Shown here: positions 5,667-7,321 of the stretch, piece after piece
Layout: every line of letters begins with the position of its first letter
Position numbering within the stretch: position 1 is the first letter of the stretch
Source of the DNA: SVKR01 sp963649145
Lineage (GTDB): Bacteria; Bacillota; Clostridia; Oscillospirales; Oscillospiraceae
Reading direction: 5' to 3'
Assembly: GCA_963649145.1 (NCBI GenBank)
Contig: CAVJGI010000104.1
Coordinates: forward strand, 1 to 7,321
Length of the DNA: 7,321 nucleotides
Program-made: the position numbers and the translations under genes
Notes under the pieces: model-generated
What the model was told of the DNA's origin: nothing
The model's database searches: none
Seen by the model: the letters and a program-made list of their open reading frames with translations, nothing else

Positions 5667-5777
5667 ACACCAACCATCCAAACGCGGTGCATGTCCGGGC
5701 TTACAACCCCTCAGGCGCTTCGCGCCAGCTCCCCTTGCACAGGGGAGCCTTTAAAACCGCGGCGCGCAGATTTTTTA

Positions 5778-5813
5778 AACCAGAAAGACCGCCGGTCGGC
5801 GGTCTTCTTGGTT
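5778..5813. terminator. Bidirectional terminator between the convergent kinase and glycosyltransferase genes
   Basis: AAGACCGCC (5785-5793), loop GGTC, GGCGGTCTT (5798-5806) make a perfect 9-bp stem, extended by AACCA (5778-5782) pairing with TGGTT (5809-5813). Short T-rich tails follow on both strands (GGTTTTAT on +; CTGGTTTA then a run of A on -). It starts directly after the - strand glycosyltransferase stop and probably serves both convergent units. The tails are modest, so efficiency is uncertain. Confidence 0.7.
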
Positions 5814-7178
5814 TTATAGGTAGCGCTCTACGCGATCTTTCAGCTCGCTCAGCTTTTCCTGCGCTTCGGTCCGGCGGCGCTGGGCGTTTTGCTCCAAGGC
5901 TTCGTGGAGCTCCTTTGCACCGGCGCGGAGGGTGTTCAGGGCGTCGAGGCTCTCGGCGGTGCCGCGGAGGAGCCCGTCGGAGAGGCGGCGCTCGCGCGCG
6001 GCGTAGACCCCGGCGCGCTGGTTTTCCAGCACGGTCTCGTAGCGGGCGCAGGCGCGCGCCACGGCATCTTCCCACGAGATATAAAGCTCCGCCTGCGCCC
6101 GCGCGCCGACGGCGCGGAGCAGCGCCCGGTCAGCGCCGATGCGCAGCAGCAGCGACGCCATGCTCTCCGCGTTTTCCGCGATGAGGAAGCCGTTTTGCCC
6201 GTCCGTCACGTCCTCGGCGGCGCAGCTTTTCGCGACGAGCACGCTCGGCAGCGCGCAGGCGGCGGCTTCGCGCACGACGAGACCGTTCGTGTCGAAGGTG
6301 GAGGGGAAGAGGAACAGGTCCGCGTGGCAATACCACGCGCGGATGACCTCGCGGTCATAGATCGGCGGCTGGAAGAAGACCCGCCCGCCGAGCCCAAGCG
6401 AGTCGGCGTAAGCGCGCACCTCCTCGGCGTCGCCTCCGCCGCCGACAAAGACCATGCGGAAGTCGCGCCCCGCGTCGGCGAGGGACTTCAGCGCGTCGAG
6501 CGTGATGCGCAGCCCCTTGTACCACATCATGCGCCCGACGAAGAGGTAAAGCGGCACATCCTCCGGCAGATCGAGCCCTGCGCCGACGGCGCGCGCTGTG
6601 TCGTCCGGAACGCGGCCGGCGGGGAAATCGACGCCGTTCGGCATGACGAGATAGTCGCCCGCGTAGCCCAGCGAGCGCAGGTTCTCGCCCGCGCCGCGGC
6701 TGACGGTCCAGACCTCGTCGCAGTCGGAGATGTTCTCCGCTAAAATGCGGATCGCCGCCTCCTGAAGCGCCTTGCCGCGGATGGCGTTCGCGATGTCGAT
6801 GTCGAACTTCGTGTGGTAAGTGAACACGAGCGGCAGGCCGAGGCGCTCGCGCAGCATGCGCCCAAGCACCGTGGAGGTGATGGGGCAGTGGCTGTGGAGC
6901 AGGTCAAAATGCCCCGCCTCGATGCGTTGGAGAAGCTCCGGCGAGAGCGGGAAGCCCGCGCGGTAGCCCACGAGCTTCGTGAAGTCCACGCTTGGGTAGC
7001 GCAGGACGGGGAAGGGGTAGGCGCTGTCGTCTGCGTCCGGGTAAAACGGCGTGACCACCGCCGCGCTGCCGTAATGCTTTGTGATCGCCGCGGCATAGTT
7101 CACCACGGCGTTCGCCACGCCGTCAATGACCGGCGGGAAGGAGTCGTTCAGCAGACAGATGCTGCGCTGTTCCGGCAT
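5814..7178 (-). CDS. GT4-family glycosyltransferase (GT-B fold) with C-terminal coiled-coil tail
   Basis: This 454-residue cytoplasmic or membrane-associated protein transfers a sugar from a nucleotide donor. The N-terminal acceptor domain opens with LLNDSFPPVIDGVANAVVNY (9-28) and includes HSHCP (95-99) and TYHTKFDIDI (120-129). The donor domain (about 205-380) has FVGRMMWYKG (R216 and K221, donor-phosphate contacts), FPSTFDTNGLVVREAAA (291-307, with E304 in the EX7E position and Asp296 in place of the first Glu) and DGQNGFLIAEN (326-336). These match GT4 enzymes such as diacylglycerol glucosyltransferases and mannosyltransferases; glycolipid synthesis is plausible, but acceptor and sugar are undetermined. 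Residues about 395-454 form a charged, Leu-bearing, coiled-coil-like tail beyond the normal fold. The ATG (7178-7176) has AAGGAG 9 bases upstream. It is a single-gene unit, convergent to the kinase. Confidence 0.93.
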   Translation of the reverse strand: MPEQRSICLLNDSFPPVIDGVANAVVNYAAAITKHYGSAAVVTPFYPDADDSAYPFPVLRYPSVDFTKLVGYRAGFPLSPELLQRIEAGHFDLLHSHCPITSTVLGRMLRERLGLPLVFTYHTKFDIDIANAIRGKALQEAAIRILAENISDCDEVWTVSRGAGENLRSLGYAGDYLVMPNGVDFPAGRVPDDTARAVGAGLDLPEDVPLYLFVGRMMWYKGLRITLDALKSLADAGRDFRMVFVGGGGDAEEVRAYADSLGLGGRVFFQPPIYDREVIRAWYCHADLFLFPSTFDTNGLVVREAAACALPSVLVAKSCAAEDVTDGQNGFLIAENAESMASLLLRIGADRALLRAVGARAQAELYISWEDAVARACARYETVLENQRAGVYAARERRLSDGLLRGTAESLDALNTLRAGAKELHEALEQNAQRRRTEAQEKLSELKDRVERYL

Positions 7179-7187
7179 AAGCTTGGT

Positions 7188-7193
7188 CTCCTT
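7188..7193 (-). promoter_or_regulatory. Ribosome binding site of the glycosyltransferase
   Basis: On the - strand AAGGAG lies 9 bases before the ATG at 7178-7176. It fixes the start, since no competing upstream start codon has such a site. Confidence 0.75.
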
Positions 7194-7214
7194 TTCAGTG
7201 GAAAAGTTTGTACT

Positions 7215-7243
7215 ATATTAACATGGATAGCCGCAAGATGCAA
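7215..7243 (-). promoter_or_regulatory. Sigma-A promoter of the glycosyltransferase
   Basis: On the - strand TTGCAT (7243-7238) and TAATAT (7220-7215) are separated by exactly 17 bases, in an AT-rich patch about 40 bases before the start codon. Transcription would begin near 7208. Confidence 0.75.
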
Positions 7244-7257
7244 ATGCGGAAAAGAGC

Positions 7258-7299
7258 AAAAAAATAAAGCGCCGGGCTCTGGGGAAAGAGTCCGGCGCT
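7258..7299 (-). terminator. Intrinsic terminator for a - strand gene to the right of the window
   Basis: AGCGCCGG (7268-7275) pairs with CCGGCGCT (7292-7299) and CTCT (7277-7280) with AGAG (7287-7290). On the - strand the stem is followed by TTATTTTTTT (7267-7258). The orientation shows that a gene outside the window ends just beyond 7321 on the - strand. Confidence 0.85.
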
Positions 7300-7300
7300 T

Positions 7301-7319
7301 CGCCTTTGGGGGAAAGGCG
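7301..7319. repeat. Second hairpin next to the right-edge terminator
   Basis: CGCCTTT (7301-7307), loop GGGGG, AAAGGCG (7313-7319) is a perfect 7-bp stem, one base from the terminator stem. It lacks its own T-run, and may reinforce termination or belong to the 3' end of the neighbouring gene's transcript. Confidence 0.55.
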
Positions 7320-7321
7320 GA

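Larger units (their letters stand above)
5487..5755. repeat. Composite palindromic repeat (MITE- or BIME-like) with hairpin-bearing terminal inverted repeats
   Basis: This non-coding 269-base element begins TTTAAAGG and ends CCTTTAAA. Terminal repeats of about 60 bases (5487-5549 and the inverse 5697-5755) each hold two hairpins. The first is a 7-bp stem with loop TGTGCAA at the left (5494-5514) and its inverse TTGCACA at the right (5728-5748). The second is GTCAGCGC/GCGCTGAC (5516-5534) at the left and GGCGC/GCGCC (5714-5726) at the right. Inside are two further inverted pairs, 5547-5570 with 5615-5638 and 5582-5608 with 5640-5666. No transposase is encoded, so it would be mobilised in trans, if at all. 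Flanking target duplications are not evident beyond the palindromic TTTAAA itself. Confidence 0.8.

Noticed and set aside
5487..5755. CRISPR array
   Set aside because: The repeats are inverted and adjacent rather than regularly spaced direct repeats, and no spacers or cas genes are present.
5488..5819. Short frames (61-69 codons) within the repeat between the kinase and glycosyltransferase
   Set aside because: They are built from inverted repeats and hairpins, lack ribosome binding sites and match no protein motif.
5889..6743. 284-codon + strand frame opposite the glycosyltransferase
   Set aside because: The - strand frame carries complete GT4 motifs, a ribosome site and a promoter. The + frame has none of these and is an antisense shadow.

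Overview
The window looks like chromosomal DNA from a GC-rich anaerobic member of the Clostridia, most plausibly an Oscillospiraceae/Ruminococcaceae-type gut bacterium. The basis is strong GGAGG-type ribosome binding sites, a lipoprotein-anchored TRAP solute-binding protein (usual in Gram-positives), a glycosyltransferase of a type familiar from Clostridia, and composite palindromic repeats in the intergenic space. The placement is inferred from style; no marker gene is present.

Layout. Bases 2-94 are the 3' end of an IS30-type transposase that enters from the left. After a regulatory gap with two palindromes comes a complete tripartite TRAP transporter operon on the + strand, in the order dctP (lipoprotein binding protein), dctM (large 12-TM-type permease) and dctQ (small 4-TM permease). 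A large hairpin separates dctP from dctM, and a textbook intrinsic terminator follows dctQ at 3356-3390. A separate promoter then drives a two-component pair, an OmpR/PhoB-type response regulator and a membrane histidine kinase that overlap by 4 bp (ATGA). The 384 bases between the kinase and the next gene contain no gene. They hold a mosaic of inverted repeats and hairpins (5487-5755), preceded by two small hairpins and followed by a bidirectional terminator. A GT4-family glycosyltransferase lies convergently on the - strand, with its own promoter. At the right edge is an intrinsic terminator for a further - strand gene outside the window.

How the genes work together. The TRAP system should take up an organic acid with Na+. 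The extracytoplasmic sensor kinase and its regulator could sense and respond to a related ligand, as DctS/DctR-type systems do elsewhere, but the link to the transporter here rests on proximity only. The glycosyltransferase is independent and probably works in envelope glycolipid or polysaccharide synthesis.

Most notable is the repeat at 5487-5755. It contains inverted copies of three modules. In two of them, copy-to-copy differences in the stems fall on opposite sides of the same base pair, so pairing is kept while sequence changes. One module begins with GTAG directly followed by a hairpin, the layout of REP elements mobilised by RAYT (TnpA-REP) transposases.
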